From Mallotus nudiflorus (lineage: Eukaryota > Streptophyta > Magnoliopsida > Malpighiales > Euphorbiaceae), in NCBI GenBank assembly GCA_947683625.1, contig CANTUR010000049.1, positions 4,752,501 through 4,816,500 on the forward strand: a DNA stretch of 64,000 nt. Direction: 5' to 3'. The position numbers were made by a program, and so were the translations under genes. Of this stretch, positions 33,916 to 44,994 are shown in pieces (positions within the stretch are counted from its first letter, which is position 1; each line of letters starts with the position of its first letter). The notes under the pieces were generated by a model that saw nothing but the letters and a program-made list of their open reading frames with translations, made no database searches and was not told the DNA's origin.

Positions 33916-34860
33916 GTGGAGTGGAATGATGATTATCAAAAGGCATTTGAAACAATTAAAGAGTATCTTACCAATCCGCCTGTATTGAAACCACCGAGGC
34001 AAGGTAAGCCATTGATCTTGTATTTAGCCCTAAAAGAAAATGTAATGGGGGCAATGTTAACACAAGAAGGACTAGAAAGGATAGAGCATGCGCTCTATTA
34101 TCTCAGTAAAAAGTTACTGTTATATGAAGAAAAGTACGACTTGGTAGAAAAGACGTGTCTAATCATGATCTAGGTGATGAGGAAATTGAGGCATTATTTT
34201 CAGTCCTATAAGGTCCAAGCAATCTTAAATATCGATCCTCTAAGGTATTTATTTCAGGCGCTTATTTTGACTGGAAGGATGTCTCGATGGCTAGTACTTC
34301 TAACTAAGTTTGATGTAGAGTACATCACCATGAAGGTCATCAAGGGAAGGGCAGTAGCACAATTCTTTGCTCAAAATGTAGTCAAGGGTGATGAACAGTG
34401 GAATTTAGAGTTTCTAGATAAGAATTTGGCAGTGGTAGAACCTCATGAGTGGAAACTCTACTTTAATGGAGCTATAAATAATAGAGGAGTTAGGTTAGGA
34501 GTAATTTTTGTTACGCCATAAAGATAGACCATACTAATGGACAAGAAATTAGATTTCAAGGTGACTAATAATATGGCTGAGTATGAAGCATGTACCTATG
34601 AAGTTGAAGCAGCTCTAGCAACTAGGATAAAGGAACTGTTAGTTTATAGGGATTTTATGCTAGTGATTAGCCAGGCAAAAAGAGGAAAAGTTGAAGCCCT
34701 ACCTCTACTATTTGAAAGCTTTAGTGAAAACTTTTAATAAATGTCTCTTCATCCATTTGTTAAGAGATGACAATTAAATGGCAGATGCATTGGCAACACT
34801 CTCTTTGATGTGGGATAGTGTAACAAGGTTAACTATGAAGCCTTTAATAATCATGAGATT
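33916..34860 (+). pseudogene. RNase H and second (archaeal-type) RNase H
   Basis: 33916-34521 holds the gypsy RNase H: PLILYLALKENVMGAML, then YYLSKKLLLYEEKYD and HYFQSYKVQAI, with one TAG between. From about 34440 a second RNase H begins: EWKLYFNGAINNRG, then NMAEYEACTYEVEAAL. In the Tat family the first motif reads YFDG; here the catalytic Asp has become Asn. Stops follow at 34519 and 34735. Two RNase H domains in this order place the element in the Tat lineage. Confidence 0.82.
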
Positions 34861-34891
34861 AAGAGCTCCATGTTATAGGGGTAAATAGATT

Positions 34892-36168
34892 ATGAGTGTT
34901 CGAATAGGGCCTGAAGAGAAATCGTGGTTTTATAATCTTCAGAGGTTTATAGAAGAAGGAAAGTATCCAGATAAAGTGACTTCAAAAGAGAAATATGCCC
35001 TTTGTGTTCTCGCACGTAACTATGTGAGTCATGATGGGGTATTATACAAAAGAATACTGAATGGGACACAGCTTAGGTGCCTCAAAAAGGATAAAGCTGA
35101 AGAGGTGATGCAAGAGATTCATGTAGGGGCTTACGGTTCTTATATGAATAGGATGATTCTAGCTAAGAAGATACTCAGACAAGGGTATTACTGGATAAGC
35201 ATGGAAAAGGATTGTATCAGAATGGTGAAACAGTGCCATCAGTGTCAGGCCTATGGAAATCTTAACCATCTTCCTCCTATAGTATTTAATAGTTTATCGT
35301 CACCTTGGCCCTTTGCAGCCTGGGGAATTGGCATCATAGGAGAAATAAGGCAAACAACATCAAATGGGCATAAGTACATAATTGTAGCAATAGACTACTT
35401 TTCCAGATGGGTAGAGGCTGAGTCCTTCAATGCTATGAAAGCAAAATAGATGGCGCAATTTATTGAGAAGAGCCTTATTTATAGACATGGGGTTCCACAC
35501 CACATTGTGACAGATAATGGCATCCAGTTTTAAGCAAAAACATTAGAATTATTACAGAAGTATAGGATTAAACATCATAAGTCTTTACCATATTGCCCTC
35601 AAGCTAATGGAACAGTAGAAGTAGCTAATAAAAATGTCAAGAAAATTCTCTCTAAAATGTTTAAGATCTATAAAGATTGGTATGAGTTTCTTCCTTTTTC
35701 TTTATGGGGATACAGAACTACAACTAGAATAGCCACATGGCAAACTCTGTTCTCCTTAGTATATGGTTATGAAGCTATTTTACTTATAGAAATAGAGATT
35801 AAATTATTGAGAGTAGTCATGGAACCTAAAACTCCTGAGAGTGAATGGGCAAAGAAGAGGTATGATCATCTTGTATCTCTGGACAAGAAGAGGATGAATG
35901 CTTTGTTTCATACTCAAATATACCAGAGGAGGATAGCAAGATCATTCAATAAAAAGGTGAAGCTTGGAAAAATAAAAGTCAGGGCATGGTGTTAAAACAG
36001 TCCAAAGCAGTGGTATTTGATCCAAGAGGGAAGTTCAGACCAAACTGGGAAGGACCATATTTAGTCAAATCAATTTTGCCTAAAGGACCTACAAAGATAT
36101 TAGATCTAGAAGGAAATGAATTCATGGAGCTTGTTAACCTAAATCGCCTCAAGAAATACTACCTGTAA
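34892..36168 (+). pseudogene. Tat-element integrase
   Basis: The HHCC zinc domain is readable (IHVGAYGSY...CHQCQ), but the second His position holds Tyr. The core reads WGIGIIGE where a catalytic Asp is expected after WGI, so that Asp is Gly. VTDNG (about 35509) and NGTVEVANK (about 35610) keep the second Asp and the Glu. Stops at 35447 and 35531 and a frame change near 35990 break it. 35986-36168 ends the protein with FRPNWEGPYLV and LNRLKKYYL, the usual integrase C-terminus. Confidence 0.85.
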
Positions 36169-36209
36169 AAATAAAATAAAAGTAGTATAAAGAAAATAAA
36201 GTCTACTGA

Positions 36210-36425
36210 TTAGAAAACTTGAAAAAGCTTGTCAGGCAAAAGTTAGGACATTCTTGCTGCTCAGAAAACCTATAAAGGACTGGCAAGCAAAAATTAGGGA
36301 ATAAAAATAAAAGAGATGGTCCTGCTGGCTAGAAAATCCACAAAGGGCTAGTCATGCAAAAATTAGGGCAAATAAATTAGTGAGAGAAAAATGTTCAGCT
36401 AGAAAATTCAAAAGAACTAGTTGAT
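36210..36425 (+). repeat. Imperfect 50-70-bp repeats after the integrase
   Basis: Three or four units begin AGAAAA(C/T)(C/T)... and contain GGCAAAAATTAGGG or GGCAAAAGTTAGGAC. They differ in length by insertions. Related 51-bp units recur at 37174-37325. Confidence 0.6.
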
Positions 36426-36625
36426 AATAAGAGTTATATCATGTGATGTAATAAATGTACTCATTTTGGCCCTCATTAATGAATGATATTGAAATTGAAT
36501 TTTAGTTCTAGCATTGCATGTTCTATTTTATTCAAAATGCATAAGTACTAGAAAGGAAAAAAAAACATGAAAGCTTAAAATCAGCAATATAAGACCAATT
36601 CCTAATGATGTCTTTGCTTCTTCTT

Positions 36626-37892
36626 TTATGACTCTTCATGTAAAGCCTGAGTCCTCTTGTACCTAGAAAATCCTAGTGGTTCAGTAGCTTGTACCACAAC
36701 CCAAGTCCTGTAATTGTCATTAATAGCTTTATCAGCATCTGAGTGTATATTTCGCTCAAGAATCCTACGAGGCCATAAACTTTTGATCCTATCAAAGAAA
36801 TCCTGTTTGAGAGGAAAGCCTTCAAAGTCAGTCAAAATAGTGACTATGAATTGTGGACGTCCATACTGACGATAAAGTCGGGACGGAGAAAAGAAAGTCA
36901 AGAAGTGCAGCCTTGGGATTGGAACACAGTGATCATACAAATTGAGGGTCACAAACTTCAGTTTCCACCAAGGCCAAGTCCATGTAATCTCAAGATTTAT
37001 AATGCCTTGTAACCAATTCACCCATTGGTCCATAGTGTGTCTGTCCTTTACCTTCAATGGATGAGATTGCAGTTGATGGAGTTAATAAGATGAAGAATTA
37101 GCAGGAATAACAAGCAAGCTCAACCTCTCTTATAACTAGATATGAAAAATACAAAAAAATAAAATGAAAGCCCGCTAAGTTGAAAACCTAAAATGACGAC
37201 TTAGGCAAAAGTTATGGGAAGTCTGCTAAGTTAAAAACCCAAAAGGGTGACTTAGGCAAAAGTAAGGCCAAACTTGCTAAGTTGAAAATCCGAAAGGACA
37301 GCTTAGGCAAAAATTAAGGCAAAAAAAAAATTTGGTTACACACCTGAAGGAGAAGTAAACTACCCGAAAAACGATAATGGGTTTGGAAGTTGTCCAACCC
37401 AATAATGGTCTCAGCAAAAATCATTGGCATAGGGTTAGACCCAGCTTCCACTTGCTCCAGAATACTTATAATTCTGGTATCAGCATCTTTGTGTGAAGAG
37501 ACCAAGAGGAATTGAGCGTAAAAGCATAAAGCGACCATTCTAATCCAAGTAGCATTGTTCTTGCCTTTAGTCTTACATGTAGTAATTAAAGAAGATAGAT
37601 TAATAGTCTCAAAGTTATGGGAAAAAAGATGAATACTACCTGGGGGCATATCGAAGAAAACAACAAGCCTATCAGGGAATTGCACACCTAGATCAGGCAG
37701 GGCAATAGCAATAGTAGAGTCCAATGAGCACCCCAGGATAACAGCAAACTCCTCAATCACAGGACACAACTCCTGGCCATTAAACCTGAAGAAATGATCT
37801 TTTAAGCTCCAGAACATTACAGTAGCATGTAAGAAATTTTCATTTATCTTCAGATGTTGAAAAGATCTTAAGGCATGAGATGAAAAGGTCAA
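36626..37892 (-). pseudogene. Antisense ORF 1: DUF7745 / plant-mobile-domain-like
   Basis: Two long minus-strand pieces lie in order: 37314-37892 (192 residues, FRFNGQELCPVIEEFAVILG; QVEAGSNPMPMIFAET; GSLLLLQ) and 36626-37057 (143 residues, WPWWKLKFV, SRLYRQYGRPQFI). I recognise the pattern of the plant DUF7745/PMD-like family that is carried by transposons and by some host proteins. The gap (37058-37313) looks like an intron or decayed segment and holds 51-bp repeats. It is antisense to the retrotransposon and lies between its pol and 3' LTR, where Tat elements are known to carry an extra antisense ORF. Both pieces are long and open, so it may have been under constraint recently. Confidence 0.6.
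37174..37325 (+). repeat. 51-bp tandem repeat, three copies
   Basis: GCTAAGTTGAAAA(C/T)C... units begin at 37174, 37225 and 37276, an exact 51-base period, each ending GGCAAAAGTTA-like. They resemble the units at 36210-36425, so the same repeat family flanks the antisense piece 36626-37057 on both sides. Confidence 0.8.
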
Positions 37893-38682
37893 AGCCTATT
37901 CTAGTAATCACCATTAAAGCTCTTGAGAAATTTCTTCATCAATTAGAGAGAAGCTTGAGTCATGATGAGAATGGAGAGAAAGGGATAGTGAAACTGGTTC
38001 TTTTATGAGCCTTTTATAAAAAGAGAAGTTGAATTTGGATGGAATTGGGCTTCCTCTACTGGATAGAGATAATGGATGATAAATGATAAGGATAAATGGA
38101 TAGAGATAGAGGATAAATAGCATAATTATCTAATTATCATTATCCTAATTATATAATTATCTTTATTATCTAAAATCTTTATCCATTTAATTAAATTCTA
38201 ATTTAAGGTTAAATTAAGACACAGACTAGTTCAACAAAGTGTATACAAACAATACAGAATTCAAAACACAGTAGTATGATAGAAAAATTCAATAGCCTAA
38301 ATCAATCATCTTGAGCTCTAAAATTTGGCCATGGGCTCCATCCTTTGGTAGTGTCATCATAGTGAAAGACGTCCGGAGATTTGATAGAGGAAGTCCTAGC
38401 ATTGTAAGGATCAATGCCCAAACCTACAAGCTATTGGCGAAGCATCTTAATCTCGTGATCCAGACTGCTCGAGTAACTCTATACACATAGAAAACACATC
38501 ATGTGCATTTCATGCATATCATGCATACATTTGCATCTTTATTATACATATACTTACCCTCCAACTATTTGTAACCTGTATAGTGAATAACCTCCGAGAT
38601 AAGGCGAGTCTATGTAAATATTTCGCCTGTGTCTGAGGGACTTATTTTGTAAATTTATTAACATTAGTGTCGAGTGCATAGA

Positions 38683-39960
38683 TTACGCAGGAAATAAGTC
38701 AGAAAAACTCATATGAGAGGCATTTGTGGGAGAAAAGATAGAAAGTTGAGCATCACTAAAATGCATCCGCTGCTCGACTGGAGTCTGAACAGTAGGAGCC
38801 TGAACAGTAGGAGCCCAGTAGAACATGGACCTATCTGGAAGTGAGATATCACCAAGGATAATAATTATAAAAGCACCATCTTGACTAGTCCCAACATGCT
38901 GAGTATGATGAACAGGACTAGGTCTGGGCTCAGGACTCTCAATATCAGGAATAACCTCAATCTCAGGAGCAATCTCAGTCTCCTCATCCGCATCAATAGA
39001 ATAGCAAACCTCCTCAAACTGTAAAGAGAAGGAATGATTCATAGGTTCTAGAAGTAGAAGCTAAAATAACGAAGAATTACCTCATCATCGTCAATGGGAA
39101 CATGCTCCAAGAGGCTCTCATGGATAAACTGCTGATAATGTCAAGAACACTCAAGAAAATCTGAGGCAGCATATCCCTGTAGTGCATCCCTCAGCTCTGA
39201 ACCTATAAGATGCAAACTGTAGAGCATAGAGGAAGGGACATTAGATGGAATATGACATCGAGAAGGGCCAGAAGACCAGTGATACACTCGCTCCCTTAAA
39301 TACCACATCAAATAGCCATAACCAGAGAGAAAGATCCTCATAGGCTAAAGGCGAAATGTAGCTGCCATGAAATCATGTTGCTGGATGTCCTTAGCACCCT
39401 CCAACCAATCAGGGTTTATCTATAATTTATGTAAATTAAGTCTAATCTCTATTAAACTGTAACATACTAATGATTTTATTTTTTCTTACTAGGTGCCACT
39501 CGACAGTGTTCAGCTGATCATGATAAGTCCGCAAAGTATTTCTATTACTAGCAAGGAGGGAAGAACCCTATCTCATCATCAGAGGAAAGGTCCTATCAGA
39601 ACTGATAGTGTTAAAGCCTCAAATTAGCCCGATCTCTATACTTCAGATCTAGAAGAAAGAGAACATATAAGAAAAAGGCAAAGAAAAATAAGACTATAAA
39701 GATCAAAGGAAGGAGAACATACATGCAAGACGTGCCAAAAGCCACACATCGTGATAACACCTCTACAGACAATGTCTAGTCTATAGTAAATATAAGAGAG
39801 TACAGTAGATCCCCAATCTAGTGTGGCAACTCGATCCAAGCCACAAAGAGGACCAAATAGAGCAATACTGACCTCATGACCGGTCTCAAAAAAGAGGGTC
39901 GTGCCTAATAATATCAAAAGGAAACACCTCACCTTATGGACAATCTGACAAGGAGTAGAA
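38683..39960 (-). pseudogene. Antisense ORF 2: plant mobile domain (PMD) protein
   Basis: The minus-strand piece 39636-39932 reads FLLILLGTTLFFETG, GLDRVATLDWGSTVLSYIYY and a later FWHVLHV. This is the pattern of the aminotransferase-like plant mobile domain (PF10536-type, MAIN/MAIL relatives). 39141-39341 continues with YLRERVYHWS and a Pro/Ser stretch, and 38683-39042 is an acidic, Pro-rich tail (ESPEPRPSPVHHTQH). Short gaps with stops separate them; some could be introns. It is a different PMD branch from antisense ORF 1. Whether it belongs to the Tat element or was a host gene overrun by it is not decided. Confidence 0.55.
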
Positions 39961-40298
39961 GTAGGAAGGCATCTGAATCCCTAAACTAAGGATAAAAGAA
40001 GAACTTTTGATTCTTCCACGCTGGAGCGAACCTGATCAAATCTGGTACGTACTGACTCTATGCATGATCTGGAAGACTAGAATAGTTGACATGAAATGAA
40101 ACTGGGGATCCTCCAAAGGTAATCTTGGTGATAACAGAGAAACTCATAGGTGAAACGGTTAGCTCACCCACACGAGTATGAAAAGTGTGGGTAGTATCCA
40201 TCCATCGCTCAATTAAAGCAAATAAAGAGTAACGGTCAGACTAGCCTTGAATAGTTAGAAGTGCGGTAATGAAATACGTAAATCCGGAGGCCCAAATC
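39961..40298. other. Spacer between antisense ORF 2 and the 117-bp array
   Basis: Minus-strand residues suggest a decayed upstream part of the PMD ORF, with many stops. No other feature is seen. Confidence 0.4.
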
Positions 40299-41070
40299 AA
40301 ACGTCCCATAGGGAATATAGTGTATATCTTTAGACGTCCCATAGGGAATATAACGAAATTCATCAGTGCTAGACGTTCCATAGGAACTATAGCAAGTTTT
40401 CAATTTATCATCACTAGACGTCCCATAGGGAATATAATGTACATCATTAGACATCCCACAGGGAACATAACAAAATTCATTAGTGCTAGACGTTCTACAG
40501 GAACTATAACAAGTTTTCAATTTATCATCATTAGACGTCCCACAGAGAATATAATGTACATCATTAGACGTCCCACAGGGAATATAATGAAATTCATAAG
40601 TGCTAGACGTTCCACAAGAACTATAACAGATTTTTAATTTATCATCACTAGACGTCCCATAGGGAATGTAGTATACATCGTTAGACGTCCCATAGGGAAT
40701 ATAACAAAATTCATTAGTGCTAGACATTCCACAGGAACTATAGAAGATTTTTAATTTATCATTACTAGACGTCCCACAAGGAATATAATGTACATCATTA
40801 GATGTCCCACAGGGAATATAACAAAATTCATCAATGCTAGATGTTTCACAGGAACTATAGCAAGTTTTCAATTTATCATCAGTAGACGTCCCATAAGAAA
40901 TATAGTGTGCATCGTTAAACGTCCCACAGGGAATATAATAAAATTCATCATTGCTAGACATTCCACATGAACTATAGCAAGTTTTCAATTTATCATTGCT
41001 AAACGTCACATAGGGAATATAGCGAAACTCATTTGCACAAAGTCCACTAGACGTTCAGCAAGAAATATAG
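40299..41070 (+). repeat. 117-bp tandem array, about 6.5 copies
   Basis: Unit starts (A(G/A)ACGTCCCATAGGGAATAT) fall at 40299, 40416, 40533, 40650, 40767, 40884 and 41001, an exact 117-base period. Each unit contains three related sub-blocks of about 33, 39 and 45 bases, all beginning AGACGT(C/T)CC, so the unit itself grew from a shorter repeat. Because 117 is 39 codons, one minus-strand frame stays open across the array (40236-41009, 257 residues rich in Cys, Tyr, Ser and Thr). Shorter plus-strand frames are open too. It sits just before the polypurine tract, in the variable 3' region of the Tat element. Confidence 0.92.
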
Positions 41071-41210
41071 TGAGACTTGTCAAACATTACACCTTGCTTA
41101 ATAATTTAGGCATTAATCTATCATTTAGGATACAATTAAGTGTCCTAATTCCTTTCTTCAAAATTGTGTATTTTTATTATTTTGCCACAATTTGTCAAGT
41201 AAACAACAAC

Positions 41211-41219
41211 AAAGGGGGG
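41211..41219 (+). other. Polypurine tract of the Tat element
   Basis: AAAGGGGGG lies four bases before the 3' LTR, which begins TGTAAGCACCC. This is the priming site for plus-strand DNA synthesis in LTR elements and fixes the element's orientation. Confidence 0.85.
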
Positions 41220-41223
41220 CAAC

Positions 41224-43335
41224 TGTAAGCACCCAATTTCAGGATGTAATTGTGCACAATTATGACATAAGCCCCTATGATGAAATTTATTCAAAAATTG
41301 AACTCGGTTGTCGATTTTCTGGACTTTAGTGATTAAATTATAATATTTTTTAGGATTTGATTATAAAGAAGTTAATTTTTTAGTGGTCTTTTGGTAATTA
41401 AAAGTTAAAAAAATTTTAGGGATCGGCATTTAAAATGCCGACTGGCATTGTGTAATGTTGATCAGCATTACACAATGCCGATACGTTAAAAAGTCTCATT
41501 TTTTTTTTATCGATTTTTTTTAGTGTTTTGATTGGTTAAAAATTAAATTTTGTCATTATTATTATTTGATAAGTTTTTTACGTGTTCAAAATGCGTAAGA
41601 AAATTTTGAAATTAAAAAAAAACACTATCAGATATATTCTGTTCCTCCAAAGGAGGAAGTTAGTACACAAGCAGACTCTGCATTTAAAAACAGAGTTTGC
41701 ATGTGTGCAAGAGGGGAGACGGATGAACAAAGAGGCTAAAAAAAACACAGCGAGAGAAAAAAAGAAAAATAAGAAAAAAAAAAAGAAAACATCCAAAGAA
41801 CTGCGCGATAAAATCCTACTGTGCAAGAAAATCTTGATTTCTTCTGTCCTATCTAAAACTCTAATTTCTTGACATTATTCTTTAAAGCTTTGAAAATAAC
41901 ATTATATGTTTGGAATGCAATTGAGCCTCTGTCCAGAATCAAACAATGAGTTAAAAACAACGGTGACAATCTCAATCTGAGGGGCTATCTCAAAACATAT
42001 GCACAACATTCATTTTTTTTTCTTTTTTTTTCTTTTTGTGATTTTATTTTATTTTGTTATTATTTTGATTATTCAATTTCACTACTAATCTAATTATTTA
42101 TGTGTTTTTATTTTGATGTGTGAATGTGGATTGAGGAGGATACTGCCTGTGTTTAGACGAACAAAAGGTCCATGGAATGCCATGGAAGAACCTGTGTTGT
42201 TTTCTAGTAGAACTTAGGATTTATATCTTTATTTTGCATTTTGGTATCTTGTATAGTTATTTTAATTCATGGGTGTATAATTATTTAATTTTAATTTTTT
42301 TACGTAGTTTGTAATAGCCCTAGTAGTGGTAATAGTGAAAGATTTAATTTTCTGCGTTTAAAATTAATTAGTAATTAGGTTCAACTAAGTAAAAATAAAT
42401 TAAGATCAATGGTGATAGTAGCTTAATTTAGGGTTTGCATGTAATAATTGATTTAGGGTTTCTACAAAATCACTAAAATGTTTGTTTGATCATTTTTTAT
42501 GTTTTATTTGTTTTAGGTTGTATTTTTGGGTTTTTATATTATTTTGGGCCCCATGCCCACTCTTAGGTCCAACTCACTTTAAATAGACTTAAAAATGATT
42601 TAGGGCTTTAAATAATTAAAATCAATTTAGGCCTATTAGGTTAATTAGATTTTAGGTCCACTTAGTTAATTAAAACTTGTTTAGACTTAGCTCAACCCAC
42701 TTAATTTCATTTCTTTTAAAATAAATAGACCTAGACCCACATTTCACTTAAAATAAAATCAAGTTAGACTTAGGCCCATTAATTTAACTTTTCTTTAAAA
42801 TTGAATAGACTCAAGCCCATTCCTTAGATAAACTAAAATAAATAAATATAGGCTCACTAATTAATAAAAAATGTAAGCCCACCTTCAGTCCCTTTCTCAC
42901 TTGTAAATAAAATGTAAATCTAGCTAACTTTTTAAAATTAACATAGTGTAGACTTAGGGACAACACAATCTTGAGTGCATTTTTTATGTGTAATTTTATT
43001 GACTAGATGTCTAGGGTTAGATGAATGTCAAATAGGGTTTAAATAAAATTACATGTAATTAGAGGACGAAATAATCATTTATAAAATTATTCTAAATGAA
43101 CACGAGACTAAAAGAAATTAGTATTCCATTTCCAGAATCTCCTGATTGCGGTACTAACTTTCTTTTAGAGAATCGAATACCACTAATCAAATTATCCCAA
43201 TTATTACCTTGGGTGGCGACTCCTCTTTTCTACGCTATGACTTTGTGACATAGTAGTGTGTTCCCTAAGGCCCTGAGACTAAACAGTGTCGCGATTGCTA
43301 AAATATTGGATGCACACTAAACCCCACTGTCTACA
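41224..43335 (+). repeat. 3' LTR of the Tat element
   Basis: It begins TGTAAGCACCC after the polypurine tract and ends ACTGTCTACA, so the termini TGTA...TACA are inverted copies. The length is 2112 bases. Near the end it carries GGTGGCGACTCC and GTGTCGCGATTGC, phrases I associate with Tat/Athila LTR ends. No matching LTR exists upstream of the gag. Apparent open frames inside (such as 41582-41872) are A-rich artefacts. Confidence 0.8.
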
Positions 43336-44190
43336 ATGACAATTCAAGACTGCTCTTAAATCTTCCACTATGAGGCTTTGCTCCTCTCTTTTTGCCTTTA
43401 GTTTTTAAGGTATTAAAATCATTAATTTCCAAAGAGATAAGAGGATTAATAAGTTGAATATCTCTCAACTCATGTTAGCTGCAATTAATAGGTAAATTCA
43501 AATTATTGCTCTTTTCATTGGTGAGTATTTGTCCTTCCATTGCTGATTCTTTTTTAACCATTTGTTTTAAATGATTCAAAATAAACTTGTAAATCTCTTT
43601 TGAATTTTTAACAAAATGACATAACCGATTCATGTAGCGACACACATGTATAATCCATAAAGATTTTGTCCCATTATTTTCAACCTTTTGAACTTATCCT
43701 TTATCACAAACATGTTCAATGCTCATATTTGCTTCTTTGGTCCACCTCTTCAATATGTATTTATCTAAAATCTCTCAATATTTTTAAGTTGAAAAATAGT
43801 AATAAATGTCTGTATAAGATGGCCATAAACTTAAAAAGTTAACATTAACAATTACTAACTTTTGAATCTAAACCTAAAGAAACAATAAAACTATCATGAG
43901 AATCAAAAGAATTCATCACTTGACATCGGTAATAAGAGCCACTCTTTTCAATTTTTTATTTTTTAAAATGATTTCTTTTCACTAGCTACTATTACGATAT
44001 ATTAAAAAAATTTCTTGTGTAAACTAATACTGGATGGTGTTCTATTTTGGACCCAATCTTCATAATTTGTGACTTATTTCTTAAATAAAAATCTTCTCTC
44101 CTTTGCTTTTTAAAACAACCATCTACTACTTTATTATATTGTTTTACAAATTTTTCCAATGTTGTTATTGAATCCATAAAAGCATCAAAG
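43336..44190 (-). pseudogene. FAR1/FHY3-like gene fragment
   Basis: On the minus strand 43992-44177 reads TTLEKFVKQYNKVVDG, then DFYLRNKSQIMKIGS and VYTRNFFN, matching the middle of FAR1-related proteins. After frame changes comes DKYILKRWTKEAN (about 43725-43765), the signature just after the SWIM zinc finger. A basic tail follows (LKTKGKKRGAKPHSGRFKSSLE) and ends at the Tat LTR boundary. FAR1 proteins derive from Mutator-like transposases and act as transcription factors in light signalling. The fragment is cut by the retrotransposon end and by stops. Confidence 0.75.
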
Positions 44191-44479
44191 AAAGCATTAA
44201 TGCTCTTACTTCTTTAAGTTATATTCATTCCAGCAAAAAAAAAGTGTTTCTATTATATATGAGAATCTATAAATTTTTCTTCTTATATTGTGATTAAAGC
44301 CATTCATTTTTTTCTAAGTCATATCTAATACCCCATATTCATAATCATATTCTAATAAGAATCATTGCTCTCCAAGCAAAGGATGTTTAAAGAGAAAATG
44401 ATACTCAACCCTTAACTAAATAGCAATATGAGTCCTATAAGGACAAGGTTCCTCATTAGTAGGAAGTCCAAATCAAGAC

Positions 44480-44735
44480 AGATTTCGGTAAAAGTTTTCC
44501 TTATATATACTCCTTTTAATCCTCATTGTCATTCATTATACTCATTCTAACATATTCTCTCACATTCATAACACACTTCATCTCTTTGACATACAATATC
44601 TTTCCTTACAACCCTCTTTAACTTAAGTATCAAAGTTTTTGTGGCGATCTCCCCCACCGCTCACCCTATTCTTCTTGATTGATTGGATTCGAAGATTCCT
44701 AAAAATGAATTATCAAGTGGCACCAAAATCATACA
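44480..44735 (+). repeat. LTR-like remnant
   Basis: TATATATAC near 44504 is followed, about 120 bases on, by AACTTAAGTATCAAAGT and then a C-rich stretch (CGATCTCCCCCACCGC). AAGTGGCACCAAAATC follows near 44720. This arrangement (TATA, ACTTAAG leader, C-rich end, TGGCxCCA primer-like site) resembles the 3' half of a plant gypsy LTR. No element body is attached. Tentative. Confidence 0.35.
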
Positions 44736-44990
44736 AGCAACAAGGCTTTAATCCTTTATAAATCATCTCATTGTAAAAGTGATGAGCCTTTTTCTTATCA
44801 CTCTTCTTAATGTAGCCAGCAATTAGTGCCTCATAAATGTCCTCCCTTGGATTTAGTAAACAATCTTTCATAATTCTTAAATACGTTTTTTGCTTCTTGT
44901 AGTTTTCCACAATGATAGAGGCTCCTGTTCGAGGAACTGAAAGTAAGTAATCTAGGACAAAATGATCGAATTAAGCAATCACCAAATGCA
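44713..44990 (-). pseudogene. PPR-repeat fragment
   Basis: The open piece 44713-44910 reads EDIYEALIAGYIKKSD, then KKAHHFYNEMIYKGLKP, one complete pentatricopeptide repeat in the plant consensus. Just upstream in a shifted frame is GKLQEAKNVF, the second half of another repeat, so a 1-base frameshift separates them. Only about two repeats survive. PPR proteins bind organelle RNA; this debris could not. Confidence 0.65.
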
Positions 44991-44994
44991 ATCA

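Larger units (their letters stand above)
30060..43335 (+). mobile_element. 5'-truncated Ty3/gypsy retrotransposon, Tat lineage
   Basis: Plus-strand order: gag, protease (DDGS site), RT, RNase H, a second archaeal-type RNase H, and integrase. Then come about 5 kb of 3' region, a polypurine tract and one 2.1-kb LTR. RT before integrase identifies Ty3/gypsy, and the second RNase H between RNase H and integrase is a hallmark of the Tat lineage (Ogre/Retand/Grande relatives). No 5' LTR or primer site is present; gag starts abruptly beside the inverted pararetrovirus fragment. Stops and catalytic substitutions show it is dead. The length from gag to LTR end is about 13.3 kb, within the usual range for these large elements. 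Confidence 0.88.

Noticed and set aside
40269..40970. Open frames on the plus strand through the 117-bp array
   Set aside because: They are by-products of a repeat whose period is a multiple of three. The minus-strand frame is longer, and neither strand has a known domain.
41578..41872. Lys-rich and Phe-rich frames inside the Tat LTR
   Set aside because: An A-rich LTR segment read on both strands; no similarity to known proteins.
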